DNA from: TMP-86 sp031394735
GTDB lineage: Bacteria; Pseudomonadota; Gammaproteobacteria; Steroidobacterales; Steroidobacteraceae
Assembly: GCA_031394735.1 (NCBI GenBank)
Contig: JANMXI010000294.1
Span: 1-64,000, forward strand
DNA length: 64,000 nucleotides
Direction: 5' to 3'
Positions 1 through 7,584 of the stretch are shown one piece after another (within the stretch, counting starts at the first letter, position 1; each line of letters opens with the position of its first letter). The notes beneath the pieces were generated by a model that saw only the letters and a list, made by a program, of their open reading frames with translations, did not search any database and was not told where the DNA came from. The position numbers were made by a program, and so were the translations under genes.

Positions 1-482
1 CGATGAGCCGTTTCATGGGTGCCGCGGACCTCGATTCGCCGCAATGCGGCCAGCAGCTCGGGCGCAGTGACTTTGGTGACGGGTGTGTCGCCCAGACGTG
101 GGTAGACAAACTTCTCCAGCATCCGCTTGGCCTTGTTGAACGTCTTGGGCACGAGCGTGGCCTGCTGAAGCGCAAGCCACTCCTCGGCGATGGCGCGAAA
201 TGTGTTGGCGCTGGAGAGTTTCTCGGCTTTGCGTTTGTGACTCGGATCAATCCCTTCGGCGAGTTGCGTGCGCGCCTCGTCCCGACGCTTGCGCGCGAGC
301 GCCAGCGAAACATCCGGGTAGACGCCAAAAGACAACCCGCGTTCTTTGCCAAAGCGCAGGTACTTAAAGCGCCACCAACGCGATCCGGTCGGATTGATCA
401 ACAGATATAGCCCGCGCTCATCGGACAGCTTGTAGGGCTTCTCACGCGGTTTCGCAGCGCGGATCGCGGTTTCGCTCAACAT
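1..482 (-). CDS. Tyrosine recombinase (P4-type integrase), N-terminal part, cut by window edge
   Basis: The reading frame opens with ATG at 482 and runs off the left edge after 160 codons without a stop. It begins MLSETAIRAAKPREKPYKLS and contains GLYLLINPTGSRWWRFKY and LSFGVYPDVSLALARKRRDE. These are hallmarks of the arm-DNA-binding domain (DUF4102) of P4/CP4-like integrases. From about residue 95 the core-binding (SAM-like) domain starts (FRAIAEEWLALQ). The catalytic domain with its R-H-R-Y residues would lie left of the window. The family inserts genomic islands at tRNA 3' ends. This gene lies 172 bp beyond the 3' end of tRNA-Arg and reads away from it, the usual island arrangement. A 9-bp inverted repeat touches its start codon, suggesting self-regulation or arm-type binding. 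Family call is firm; whether the full gene is intact cannot be seen. Confidence 0.9.
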   Translation of the reverse strand, partial: MLSETAIRAAKPREKPYKLSDERGLYLLINPTGSRWWRFKYLRFGKERGLSFGVYPDVSLALARKRRDEARTQLAEGIDPSHKRKAEKLSSANTFRAIAEEWLALQQATLVPKTFNKAKRMLEKFVYPRLGDTPVTKVTAPELLAALRRIEVRGTHETAH

Positions 483-516
483 GGGGTAACACCTTTTCCA
501 ACTACCCTGTTACCCC
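483..516. repeat. Inverted repeat GGGGTAACA / TGTTACCCC at the integrase start
   Basis: Left arm 483-491 (GGGGTAACA) and right arm 508-516 (TGTTACCCC) are perfect 9-bp inverted copies separated by 16 bp. The left arm abuts the integrase ATG (482-480). Similar G-runs with TAA occur in front of many P4-type integrase genes, where they may be arm-type integrase sites or operators; that role here is inference. Confidence 0.6.
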
Positions 517-654
517 AATACTTAACCCACCGCGGGCAATCATGTCAACAGACGGTCCTTCACGTCAATGCATCGAAATAGACGGAAATTGTAGGGATTT
601 TCGAGCCGATATTGGCCGTGACTAGACTTGGTTGGATGTGGCCAGATGGCCAAA
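517..654. other. Spacer between tRNA-Arg 3' end and integrase (island edge)
   Basis: No credible gene. The stretch should contain the island-side attachment and promoter sequences. Two close direct copies of TGGCCA occur near 640-653. The att core should overlap the tRNA 3' end at about 655-675, but its partner copy would be outside the window, so no att repeat can be shown. Confidence 0.4.
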
Positions 655-730
655 TGGTGCCCCGGGCAGGAATCGAACCTGCGACCTAACGCTTAGGAGG
701 CATTCGCTCTATCCACTGAGCTACCGGGGC
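655..730 (-). tRNA. tRNA-Arg (anticodon CCT)
   Basis: The reverse strand folds into a full cloverleaf. The acceptor GCCCCGG pairs with CCGGGGC, the D arm is GCTC/GAGC, the anticodon loop is CTCCTAA with anticodon CCT, and the T stem is GCAGG/CCTGC. CCA is encoded at 657-655. It reads AGG codons. Its 3' end faces the integrase, so it is the probable attachment site of the element to the left, and it remains intact after integration. Confidence 0.95.
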
Positions 731-779
731 GAAAGGTCGCGCCGCCTGGCACAATCGCCAGCCGGCGCGGGAAATGGGT

Positions 780-855
<76 letters not shown>

Positions 856-967
856 AACGGCCGCCATATTTTACATGAGCACGGGGGGCGTTGCCGAGCT
901 TTGAACGGGGGTGGACCTGGATTACTCTGGTAGCCTACACCGCGTAGCGCAAGACAAGGAATTTCAA

Positions 968-1432
968 GTGCTCCAAATCGGCGATCGCGCTCCTGAATTC
1001 ACCCTCCCCGATCACACGGGCCAGGACCGGTCCCTTACCTCTTACCTGGGGGAATCGACCCTGGTGCTGTATTTCTACCCTGCCGACTTCACGCCGGGAT
1101 GCACCAAGGAAGCGTGCAATTTGCGCGATCTGCACGGCGAACTGCAGCGGGCCAAGCTACGGGTCGTTGGGGTGAGTCCGCAGCCGCCGGAGACACACGC
1201 GAAATTCCGCGAAAAGTATGATCTGCCGTTCGCCCTGCTGTCAGATGTGGACAAATCGGTGATCAAAATGTATCAGGTGAACGGGCCGCTGGGATTTGGC
1301 GTGCGCCGTGCGACCTACCTGATCGATGGCGGCCGGCGTATTCGCGGCGCCGTTCTGGCCGACTTTGCGATCAGCAAACACGCCGACTTCGTCAAGCAGG
1401 CGATCCTGCTGCGCGAACCGCCGCAGCGGTGA
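968..1432 (+). CDS. bcp: Thiol peroxidase, BCP/PrxQ-type peroxiredoxin
   Basis: Reduces hydroperoxides using a cysteine that is recycled by thioredoxin; cytoplasmic. The 154-residue product matches the AhpC/TSA family at normal length. It begins LQIGDRAPEFTLPDHTG and carries the active site DFTPGCTKEACNLRD, with the peroxidatic cysteine followed five residues later by a resolving cysteine, as in BCP/PrxQ. A later SDVDKSVIKMYQV segment is also typical. I chose the GTG at 968 because AAGGA lies 7 bases before it and the family starts here; an upstream ATG at 911 would add 19 unrelated residues. It is convergent with the phosphatase gene at 1443. Confidence 0.88.
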   Translation: MLQIGDRAPEFTLPDHTGQDRSLTSYLGESTLVLYFYPADFTPGCTKEACNLRDLHGELQRAKLRVVGVSPQPPETHAKFREKYDLPFALLSDVDKSVIKMYQVNGPLGFGVRRATYLIDGGRRIRGAVLADFAISKHADFVKQAILLREPPQR

Positions 1433-1442
1433 CGGCACGCGG

Positions 1443-2003
1443 TCAATAGTTCAAGCGCAGCATGCTCGAATGGCCGATGCGCGGCACCGTGACGATATAG
1501 ATCGTGCCGTATTCTTCGTCATCGATGGGCGCAACCGGCCCTGTGCCGCTGAGCGCTTCGACGATCGCCGGAATCGTGTTGCTGTGAGCGACAATCAACA
1601 CGTGCTCGCCCTGATGTTCGCGCAGTACCCGGCGCGCGAGAACCTTCGGATCGTCCGCCGGGCCCACGGTGACCGCAATTTTTAGCCGCGCCGCCAACGG
1701 CGCTGCAGTCTCGTTGCTGCGCTTGGTCGGTGAGACATAAATCGCGCCCAGCCGCCCCAGGCCGCCGCGGTCACCGAACATCCGCGCCAGCATCACCGCC
1801 CTCGCCTCGCCGGCCGCGGTCAAGCTGGGATTTTCACCGGCATTCAATTGCTTTTCGGCATGGCGGACCAGCACCACCGTGGTGGAGGTTGCGGTGCCCC
1901 ACAGCCACACGGTGAAGCTGACGACCACCAATGCCGCGAGTGCGGCCAGCCAGATGGGCGTCAGAAAAGGCTTGCGTCGCAGCGTGGCATACTCTTTCTT
2001 CAT
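1443..2003 (-). CDS. Membrane-anchored histidine phosphatase (SixA/phosphoglycerate-mutase-like)
   Basis: The 186-residue protein has one N-terminal membrane segment (about residues 17-36, PIWLAALAALVVVSFTVWLW). A compact histidine-phosphatase domain follows. The phosphorylatable histidine is in VVLVRHAEKQ (RHG-type motif). The second catalytic histidine is in VLIVAHSNTIPAIV, and an SPTKRSNETAAPL segment resembles the family's S-x-x-x-R-x-x-E/Q-T pattern. The short length and AHSNT resemble SixA-like phosphatases, but the substrate cannot be told. The catalytic domain probably faces the periplasm (inference from the anchor). It is divergent, with 15 bp between, from the nucleotidyltransferase gene at 2019. 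Confidence 0.8.
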   Translation of the reverse strand: MKKEYATLRRKPFLTPIWLAALAALVVVSFTVWLWGTATSTTVVLVRHAEKQLNAGENPSLTAAGEARAVMLARMFGDRGGLGRLGAIYVSPTKRSNETAAPLAARLKIAVTVGPADDPKVLARRVLREHQGEHVLIVAHSNTIPAIVEALSGTGPVAPIDDEEYGTIYIVTVPRIGHSSMLRLNY

Positions 2004-2018
2004 GGGCCTATCATACCA

Positions 2019-2621
2019 ATGAATTCGCTATCTCCGCGCGAGCCCCGGATCGTCATCCTTGCATCGGGTTTTTCGACCCGACTCGGCACTCCTAAAGCGT
2101 TGGCTCGGATTCAAGGCCTGACGCTGCTCGCCCGGCTGTCCCGCACGCTCGCGCCGTTGAGCCGGCGGCCAGCGACCGTCGTCGTGCCGCCCCGTTCCGC
2201 CACGCGTCGCGCCGCGCTGGCCCTGGGTTTGATCTGTATCGACAATCCCAACCGCGGGCGCGGCCTGTCCAGTGCGGTACGAGTGGCGCTGCGACACGCG
2301 GCCTATTCGCCGGGCGTACTGCTGTTGCCGGTGGATCTTGCGGAACTACGTTCGGAGACGTTGGCACGATTGCTCAGCCGCTGGCGCGGCCAGCGGCGCA
2401 AAGTGATTGCGCGTCGGCTCGGAAATCGCGGCGTCATCCCGTTGCTGCTGCCGCGCCATTATTTTTGTGCTGCCAATGCGCTGCACGGCGACAGTGGTCT
2501 GCGCGATTGGACGACCACGTTGAAACCCGATCAGCTGGTGCTGATGGACATGCGTTCCGCGCAAGTCGACATCGACACGCCGCGCGATCTAGCCAGGGCC
2601 CGGCGTCGCTTCCAACGCTGA
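2019..2621 (+). CDS. MobA/MocA-like nucleotidyltransferase
   Basis: A 200-residue protein with the NTP-transferase fold: an N-terminal nucleotide-binding loop LASGFSTRLGTPKAL (family LAAGxSxRxGxxK) and a metal/phosphate site LLLPVDLAEL (family P-x-D-x-P, here altered). A product-site pattern GDSGLRDW and a final IDTPRDLARA match molybdenum-cofactor cytidylyl-/guanylyltransferases. No molybdoenzyme genes are nearby, so the exact nucleotide and acceptor are open. I used ATG 2019; longer forms would run into the divergent gene. Its end overlaps the end of kdpE on the other strand by 33 bp. Confidence 0.72.
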   Translation: MNSLSPREPRIVILASGFSTRLGTPKALARIQGLTLLARLSRTLAPLSRRPATVVVPPRSATRRAALALGLICIDNPNRGRGLSSAVRVALRHAAYSPGVLLLPVDLAELRSETLARLLSRWRGQRRKVIARRLGNRGVIPLLLPRHYFCAANALHGDSGLRDWTTTLKPDQLVLMDMRSAQVDIDTPRDLARARRRFQR

Positions 2622-3314
2622 GGGGTGCACGAGTCGATAGCCCACCCCGGTCTCCGTGTGTATGTAGCGAGGCTGGGCCGCATCCCGCTCCAGCTTCTGC
2701 CGCAGATGCCCCATGTGCACGCGGACGTAGTGCCCGTCCTGGGAATGGGACGGACCCCAGATGGAATGCAGAATCTGGCGATGCGTCAGGACGCGACCGA
2801 CATTGGCGATCAGCAACATCAGCAGCCGGTATTCGATGGGGGTCAGATGAACCTCCGTGCCGGCACGCGTCACCGTGCGAGCCGTGCGGTCGACCTTGAT
2901 ATCGCCGAACTCGAAAACCGGTTCGCGGGTCGAGCCTGCATCCTGCGCGCGGCGTCGCGCGGCGCGCACACGCGCCAATAGCTCGCCGACACCAAAGGGT
3001 TTGATCAGGTAATCGTCGGCGCCCGCGTCCAGCGCGGCAATCTTGTCGCGTTCCTCCACCCGGGCGGACAGCACAATGATGGGCACCTGCGACCAGGAGC
3101 GAAAATCGCCGATGAAATTCATGCCATCGGCATCCGGCAATCCCAGATCCAGGATGACGAGGTCGGGCCGGCGCGTAGCCGCATCGCTCAGCCCCTGCCG
3201 CAATGTATCGGATTCGAACACGTTCCACCCTTCAGCCTCCAGTGCCGTGCGCACGAAACGGCGGATCTGCTTTTCGTCCTCGATCAACACGACAACCGGC
3301 ATTGGCTCACTCAT
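2589..3314 (-). CDS. kdpE: KdpE, response regulator of the Kdp potassium system
   Basis: OmpR-family regulator, 241 residues. The receiver domain (about 5-120) has the acidic pair IEDE, the phosphorylated aspartate in DLVILDLGLPDADG, and the switch lysine in YLIKPFG. A winged-helix DNA-binding domain follows (LTPIEYRLLMLLIANVGRVLTH ... HYVRVHMGHLRQKLE). Wording and position next to kdp genes identify KdpE. The ATG at 3314 overlaps the stop of the kdpD remnant (ATGAGTGA), implying translational coupling; an ATG at 3326 is possible. KdpE normally activates kdpFABC when phosphorylated by KdpD, but here the adjacent KdpD lacks its phospho-acceptor histidine. Confidence 0.9.
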   Translation of the reverse strand: MSEPMPVVVLIEDEKQIRRFVRTALEAEGWNVFESDTLRQGLSDAATRRPDLVILDLGLPDADGMNFIGDFRSWSQVPIIVLSARVEERDKIAALDAGADDYLIKPFGVGELLARVRAARRRAQDAGSTREPVFEFGDIKVDRTARTVTRAGTEVHLTPIEYRLLMLLIANVGRVLTHRQILHSIWGPSHSQDGHYVRVHMGHLRQKLERDAAQPRYIHTETGVGYRLVHPSALEATPGPG

Positions 3315-3873
3315 GCGCCAGTTCACCCTCGCCGCTTAGGCCTGGTGGAGAGCCCAGCGGCAGCCAGAAGGTGATAGTGGCGCCGCGATAGGCGCCCAAC
3401 ATATCCGCCGTTGCGACGGCGATCTCCCCGCCATGCGCACGCACGATGGCGCGACAAATTGCCAACCCCAGGCCGACGCCAGGCATGGCGGATTCACGCT
3501 CACCGCGCATGAACTTCTGGAACACGGCCTCCTCCCTACCCTGCGGAATGCCCGGGCCTGCATCGGCCACGGTGACTTGGAACTGCCGTTGGGACACGCG
3601 TGCCGAAATGCAGATGCCGGATCCCTGCGGCGTGTACTTGGCAGCATTCTCCAATAAATTCACCAGCACGCGTTCAATCAACACGACATCGAATTTCACC
3701 AGCGGCAGATCGTGCGGAATCTGCGCCTCGATGGGCCGCGCTGCCAGCAAACTCACCGACGCGCGCAGCGCGCTGCCGACGACCTCTTCAATCGGTTGCC
3801 ATTGCAGGTTCAACGTCACTTCGCCGCTTTCAATGCGCGCCATATCCAGCAGATTGGACACCAGCGCGGTCAT
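3307..3873 (-). pseudogene. kdpD: KdpD remnant: C-terminal ATPase part of the sensor kinase
   Basis: KdpD is normally ~890 residues; only the last ~190 are left. Present are the tail of the dimerisation domain (ALVSNLLDMARIESGEV), the N box (LVNLLENAAKYTP), G1 (DAGPGIP), the F region (VFQKFMRGE) and G2 (GVGLGLAICRAIV). Missing are the N-terminal KdpD sensor/UspA domain, the four membrane spans and the H box with the phospho-acceptor histidine. KdpD-like codons continue upstream of the ATG (EILATITDEAAR) and then break into kdpB sequence, so the gene was cut at about 3912-3923. The ATG at 3873 overlaps the stop of the kdpB remnant (ATGA). A functional kinase is not expected. Confidence 0.88.
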
Positions 3874-4718
3874 GCGCGCAGCCTCGTCGGTGATGGTGGC
3901 CAGAATCTCGGACTGCCCGGCACCAGCAGCGCGATCAGCGCGGAGATCGTCACCGGCGCACCCGGTTTCGCCACCGAGACGCTGAACAGCGAAAAGGGCA
4001 ACAGCGTTGCCGTCGCCAACAGAAACACCACCGTCAGCGCCACGAGCAGGATCGTCAGCGCGATTTCATTCGGCGTCTTTTGCCGCTTGGCGCCCTCCAC
4101 CATGGCGATCATGCGATCCAGAAACGCCTCGCCCGGGTTGACACTGACGCGCACCACCAGCCAGTCCGACAACACGCGCGTGCCACCGGTGACGGCAGAA
4201 AAGTCTCCGCCCGATTCCCGTACCACCGGCGCCGATTCACCGGTGATGGCGCTCTCGTCCACCGACTCCACGCCCTCGATGACCACGCCGTCGGCGGGAA
4301 TCGTGTCGCCAGTTTCAACCAGATAGGCATCGCCCTTGCGCAACACGGACGCAGCCACCGCCACCCAAGGCGAACCGTGACTGGGCGTCTTCAACTTCTT
4401 GGCCTGAACGGTCTGTTTCAATCCGCGCAGGGAAGCCGCCTGCGCCTTGCTGCGTCCCTCCGCCAGGCTTTCCGCAAAGTTTGCGAACAGCACGGTGAAC
4501 CACAACCACAGCGCAATGGCGAGAATAAAACCCGCCTGCGCCTCACCGTGTCCGCGCAGCGCCTGCACATACAGCACGCTGGTGAGGATGCTGCCCACAT
4601 AGACGACGAACATCACCGGATTGCGGATCTGTGTCGCCGGCGAGAGTTTGCGGAAACTCTGGCCCACAGCCTCGGCCATCAACGAGCGGTCGAACAGTTT
4701 CAAGCTTTTGCGAACCAT
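3870..4718 (-). pseudogene. kdpB: KdpB remnant: N-terminal part of the P-type K+ ATPase
   Basis: 282 codons where KdpB normally has ~680-700. Retained are the first membrane helices (PVMFVVYVGSILTSVLYVQAL, ALWLWFTVLFANFAESLAEG) and the actuator domain with its catalytic TGES (SAITGESAPVVRESGGD). The segment ALTILLVALTVVFLLAT and then TISALIALLV are also present. Where the family continues with CLIPTTIGGLLSAIG, the sequence changes to PGSPRFWPP..., which is kdpD DNA read out of frame. The DKTGT phosphorylation site, the nucleotide-binding domain and the last helices are gone, and kdpC is absent. This is best explained by a deletion of about 4 kb (inference). No active pump can be made from this copy. 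Confidence 0.9.
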
Positions 4719-4732
4719 GATTCAGTGTTCCT

Positions 4733-6457
4733 TCAACCGGCCTTCAGCAATTGCAAATGCTCGACGATGGGCCCGAGCGCCAGCGCCGGCACATAGGTCA
4801 ATGCACCCACCAGCACTACCGTGCCCACCAGCAATGCGACGAACAGCGGTCCATGCGTGGGCAGCGTCCCGGCGGTGGCATCCACTCGTTTCTTCGCCGC
4901 CAGCGAGCCGGCGATGGCCAGCACCGGCACGATGAATGCGAAGCGTCCAAACCACATCACGATGGCCAGCAAGACGTTATAGAACGGCGTATTCGCGGAC
5001 AGACCGGCGAAGGCGCTGCCATTGTTGTTGGCGGCCGAGGAAACGGCGTAGAGGATTTCGGTGAAGCCATGAGCACCCGGGTTGGCGATGCCGGCCACAC
5101 CCTGCTCCGCCATCACTGCGATCGCCGCACCCACCAACGCCAACTGGGGTGTCACGAGAATCACGATCGCTGTCATTTTCATTTCGAACGATTCGATTTT
5201 CTTGCCGACGTATTCCGGCGTGCGGCCGATCATCAGCCCGGCGACGAACACGGCCATGATGGCGAAGATCAGCATGCCGTACAGACCTGCACCGACACCG
5301 CCAAATACCACTTCACCGAGCTGGATCAACCACAATGGCACCAACCCGCCCAGCGGCATGAAGGAGTCGTGCATGGCATTCACGGCGCCACAGGATGCCG
5401 CCGTGGTGATGGTGGCGAACAGCGCAGAGGCGATGATCCCGAAGCGCGTCTCCTTCCCCTCCATGTTGCCGCCGGCCTGCAGGGCGGAGGCTGTTTGATC
5501 GACCCCCAGCTGCGTCAGCACCGGATTGGGTTGCTGCTCAGCCCACAACGCAACACAGGCCAGAACCAGAAAGATTACCGACATCGCGCCAAAAATTGCC
5601 CAACCCTGACGTAGATCGCCCACCATCCGGCCGAAGGTGAAACACAGCGCGGCGGGAATCAGGAAAATCGACAGCATCTGTACGAAGTTCGTCAGCGGTG
5701 TCGGATTCTCGTAAGGGTGTGCGGAGTTGGCATTGAAGAAGCCGCCACCATTCGTGCCCACCATCTTGATGGCATCCTGTGAGGCAACCGGGCCCATGGC
5801 GATGGATTGCGTCTGCGGTGTAAGCGTCTCCAGCGTCGTGGCATCGGTATACGCGTTGAAATTCTGGATGACGCCCTGACTCATGAAAAACAGGGCGAGC
5901 AGCAATGACAGCGGCAGCAGCACATAGACCGTGCCGCGCGTCAGGTCCACCCAGAAATTGCCGATGCCGTACATCGATCGACGCGCAAATCCACGGATCA
6001 GTGCGAAGGCCACCGCCAATCCGGTCGCAGCGGACAGAAAGTTCTGCACCGTCAACGCCAGCATCTGCGTCAGGTAGGACATGGTCGACTCGCCGCCATA
6101 GCCCTGCCAGTTCGTGTTGGTGACGAAGCTGACCGCGGTATCAAACGAGGAGTCCGAGGACACAGCAGCGAACTTTTGTGGATTCAACGGCAACCACACC
6201 TGCCATCGCTGCAGCGCGTAGACGAACAGCACGCCCAACGTGTTGAACACCAGCAAGGCAATGGCGTAGCGGGTCCATGGCATCTCGGCCTGTGGATCGA
6301 TGCCGCAGAGGCGGTAGATCGATCGCTCGAGTTTGCCCGCAACCCCCGGGATGTCGCGCAAGTCCGCGACTCGCGCCAACCACCGCGACAGCGGATAGCT
6401 GAGCAGCAGCAGAAGCAGCATGTACAGCCCCAGCATCAACAGCGATTGCCCGCGCAT
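4733..6457 (-). CDS. kdpA: KdpA, potassium-binding subunit of the Kdp ATPase
   Basis: Inner-membrane channel-like subunit (574 residues, normal length) that selects K+. Selectivity-filter-like segments are visible: NTNWQGYGGE, MVGTNGGGFFNANSAHPYENP, TTAASCGAVN and AVSSAANNNGSAFAG. About ten hydrophobic helices are spread through the protein. The start MRGQSLLMLGLYMLLLLL at 6457 overlaps the kdpF stop by one base (TGATG). A longer frame to 6541 would only read through kdpF. Downstream, kdpB begins 14 bp later but is truncated, so this otherwise intact subunit has lost its ATPase partner in this locus. Confidence 0.93.
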   Translation of the reverse strand: MRGQSLLMLGLYMLLLLLLSYPLSRWLARVADLRDIPGVAGKLERSIYRLCGIDPQAEMPWTRYAIALLVFNTLGVLFVYALQRWQVWLPLNPQKFAAVSSDSSFDTAVSFVTNTNWQGYGGESTMSYLTQMLALTVQNFLSAATGLAVAFALIRGFARRSMYGIGNFWVDLTRGTVYVLLPLSLLLALFFMSQGVIQNFNAYTDATTLETLTPQTQSIAMGPVASQDAIKMVGTNGGGFFNANSAHPYENPTPLTNFVQMLSIFLIPAALCFTFGRMVGDLRQGWAIFGAMSVIFLVLACVALWAEQQPNPVLTQLGVDQTASALQAGGNMEGKETRFGIIASALFATITTAASCGAVNAMHDSFMPLGGLVPLWLIQLGEVVFGGVGAGLYGMLIFAIMAVFVAGLMIGRTPEYVGKKIESFEMKMTAIVILVTPQLALVGAAIAVMAEQGVAGIANPGAHGFTEILYAVSSAANNNGSAFAGLSANTPFYNVLLAIVMWFGRFAFIVPVLAIAGSLAAKKRVDATAGTLPTHGPLFVALLVGTVVLVGALTYVPALALGPIVEHLQLLKAG

Positions 6458-6546
6458 CACAAATCCTCGGCGCGGATCATGGCGTATAGCAGATACACCA
6501 ACAGGGCCGCAGCCGCGGCGCCGCTCATCCAATACGGCCAATTCAT
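6457..6546 (-). CDS. kdpF: KdpF, small Kdp complex subunit
   Basis: A 29-residue membrane peptide, MNWPYWMSGAAAAALLVYLL and then YAMIRAEDL. It is one hydrophobic helix ending in the RAED(L/F) tail typical of KdpF, a lipid-like stabiliser of KdpFABC. Its ATG overlaps the stop of the preceding small gene (ATGA) and its TGA overlaps the kdpA start (TGATG), so all three should be translated in a coupled way. Confidence 0.9.
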   Translation of the reverse strand: MNWPYWMSGAAAAALLVYLLYAMIRAEDL

Positions 6547-6635
6547 GGTTTTCGCTCCAGCGCGGCGCATCCTTTGACCAATGCCACGCTGAGGAGCAGC
6601 AGCACCGTGATACCCAGCACGAACCAAAGATCCAT
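6543..6635 (-). CDS. 30-residue membrane peptide at the head of the kdp operon
   Basis: Starts at ATG 6635 behind a strong Shine-Dalgarno (GGGGAGAAAGCG). It reads MDLWFVLGITVLLLLSVALV and then KGCAALERKP: one transmembrane helix with a short charged tail. The stop overlaps the kdpF ATG. It is the first frame after the probable KdpE operator, and small proteins of this shape precede kdpF in other proteobacteria. Function unknown. The good ribosome site and double stop/start overlaps argue that it is translated. Confidence 0.72.
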   Translation of the reverse strand: MDLWFVLGITVLLLLSVALVKGCAALERKP

Positions 6636-6707
6636 CGCTTTCTCCCCTGCTTCGATGGGAGCCACTGTAGATAGTGGTGTGCGGCGGCGACGCAGAGATT
6701 CTGCGAT

Positions 6708-6728
6708 GGGGTGTAAAGACGGTGTAAA
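6708..6728 (-). promoter_or_regulatory. Probable KdpE operator upstream of the kdp operon
   Basis: Reading on the minus strand, TTTACA (6728-6723), five bases, TTTACA (6717-6712), then CCCC. The E. coli KdpE site is two TTTAYA half-sites with 5-bp spacing followed by C-rich sequence (established knowledge). Spacing and half-sites match, and the site lies 77-93 bp upstream of the first operon start codon, as expected for an OmpR-family activator. Confidence 0.68.
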
Positions 6729-6748
6729 GATCCGCCGATGGACGAGGT

Positions 6749-7534
6749 TTACCGCAGGGGCAGCGAGTAGCTCAACATCACGCCGCCGCCTTGCATCGGC
6801 GCCACGGAGACCGAACCGGCATTGCGACGAGCCTCGCGTCGGTTCAGGACAAAGTGAGCGGTGGCAATTCCGATTGCCGCACCGGCGACCGTGTCCGACA
6901 GCCAGTGCACATTGTCATGCACCCGCGTGTACGCGGTCGCGCCGGCGAGGCCGTAGCCGAGCACACGCCGCAACCAGCGGTATTCATCGCCGCCTGACTC
7001 CGCGAAGACGGTGCCGATGGCGAATGCCGCGCTGGCATGCAGAGACGGAAACGAACTGCCGCTATTGCGCCAGGAATTCATATCGGTGGTCTCATTGGGT
7101 CGCTCCCGACCGGCCGCGTATTTGAGGACGGTCGTCGTCACCGCGCTCAATCCGGCGGCCTCCAGCATCGAGTAGGACTCCACCCGACCCGCCTCATCGT
7201 CGATCCACAGGGCATAGGCGAAGGTTCCGGCGACCAATGCCGCGGCAGGCAGCGCATCGCGCGTGCTGTGCTGGTCCTTGCCATTCAACACCGATCGATC
7301 GCCGATCGCGAAATGCGTGCGCACATTGTCATCGAAGGAATGGGCGGCGCCCACGGCGAGCAACGCGCCGCCCGCGTACATCCATTGGCGCGAATCCCAT
7401 CGAAGCGGCGCCGTGAAATACAGCTTGGAGTCATTCAGAACGGTGGCGACATCGAACTGCTCGGCGCGGCAGGCACCTGGCTGCGCCACCACACCGGCGA
7501 GCAGCACACAGAGCAGAAGGATGGATTTGCGCAT
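6749..7534 (-). CDS. PAP2-family phosphatase, exported or membrane-bound
   Basis: 261 residues from ATG 7534. The signal peptide MRKSILLLCVLLAGVVAQPG ends near ACRA. The three PAP2 (lipid phosphatase / acid phosphatase) signatures are present: KYAAGRERPNE (K-x6-RP), SSFPSLHASAAFA (PSGH type with a leucine replacing glycine) and RVHDNVHWLSDTVAG (R-x5-H-x3-D). Likely substrates are phosphatidate, diacylglycerol pyrophosphate or undecaprenyl pyrophosphate; sequence alone does not decide. A lipid kinase gene starts divergently 50 bp away, so the two may act on a shared lipid pool (inference). Confidence 0.82.
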   Translation of the reverse strand: MRKSILLLCVLLAGVVAQPGACRAEQFDVATVLNDSKLYFTAPLRWDSRQWMYAGGALLAVGAAHSFDDNVRTHFAIGDRSVLNGKDQHSTRDALPAAALVAGTFAYALWIDDEAGRVESYSMLEAAGLSAVTTTVLKYAAGRERPNETTDMNSWRNSGSSFPSLHASAAFAIGTVFAESGGDEYRWLRRVLGYGLAGATAYTRVHDNVHWLSDTVAGAAIGIATAHFVLNRREARRNAGSVSVAPMQGGGVMLSYSLPLR

Positions 7535-7584
7535 GATTGTCCCGTAACGTGTGAATGGAAGGCGAGGTTCGCGGAAGATTCGAC

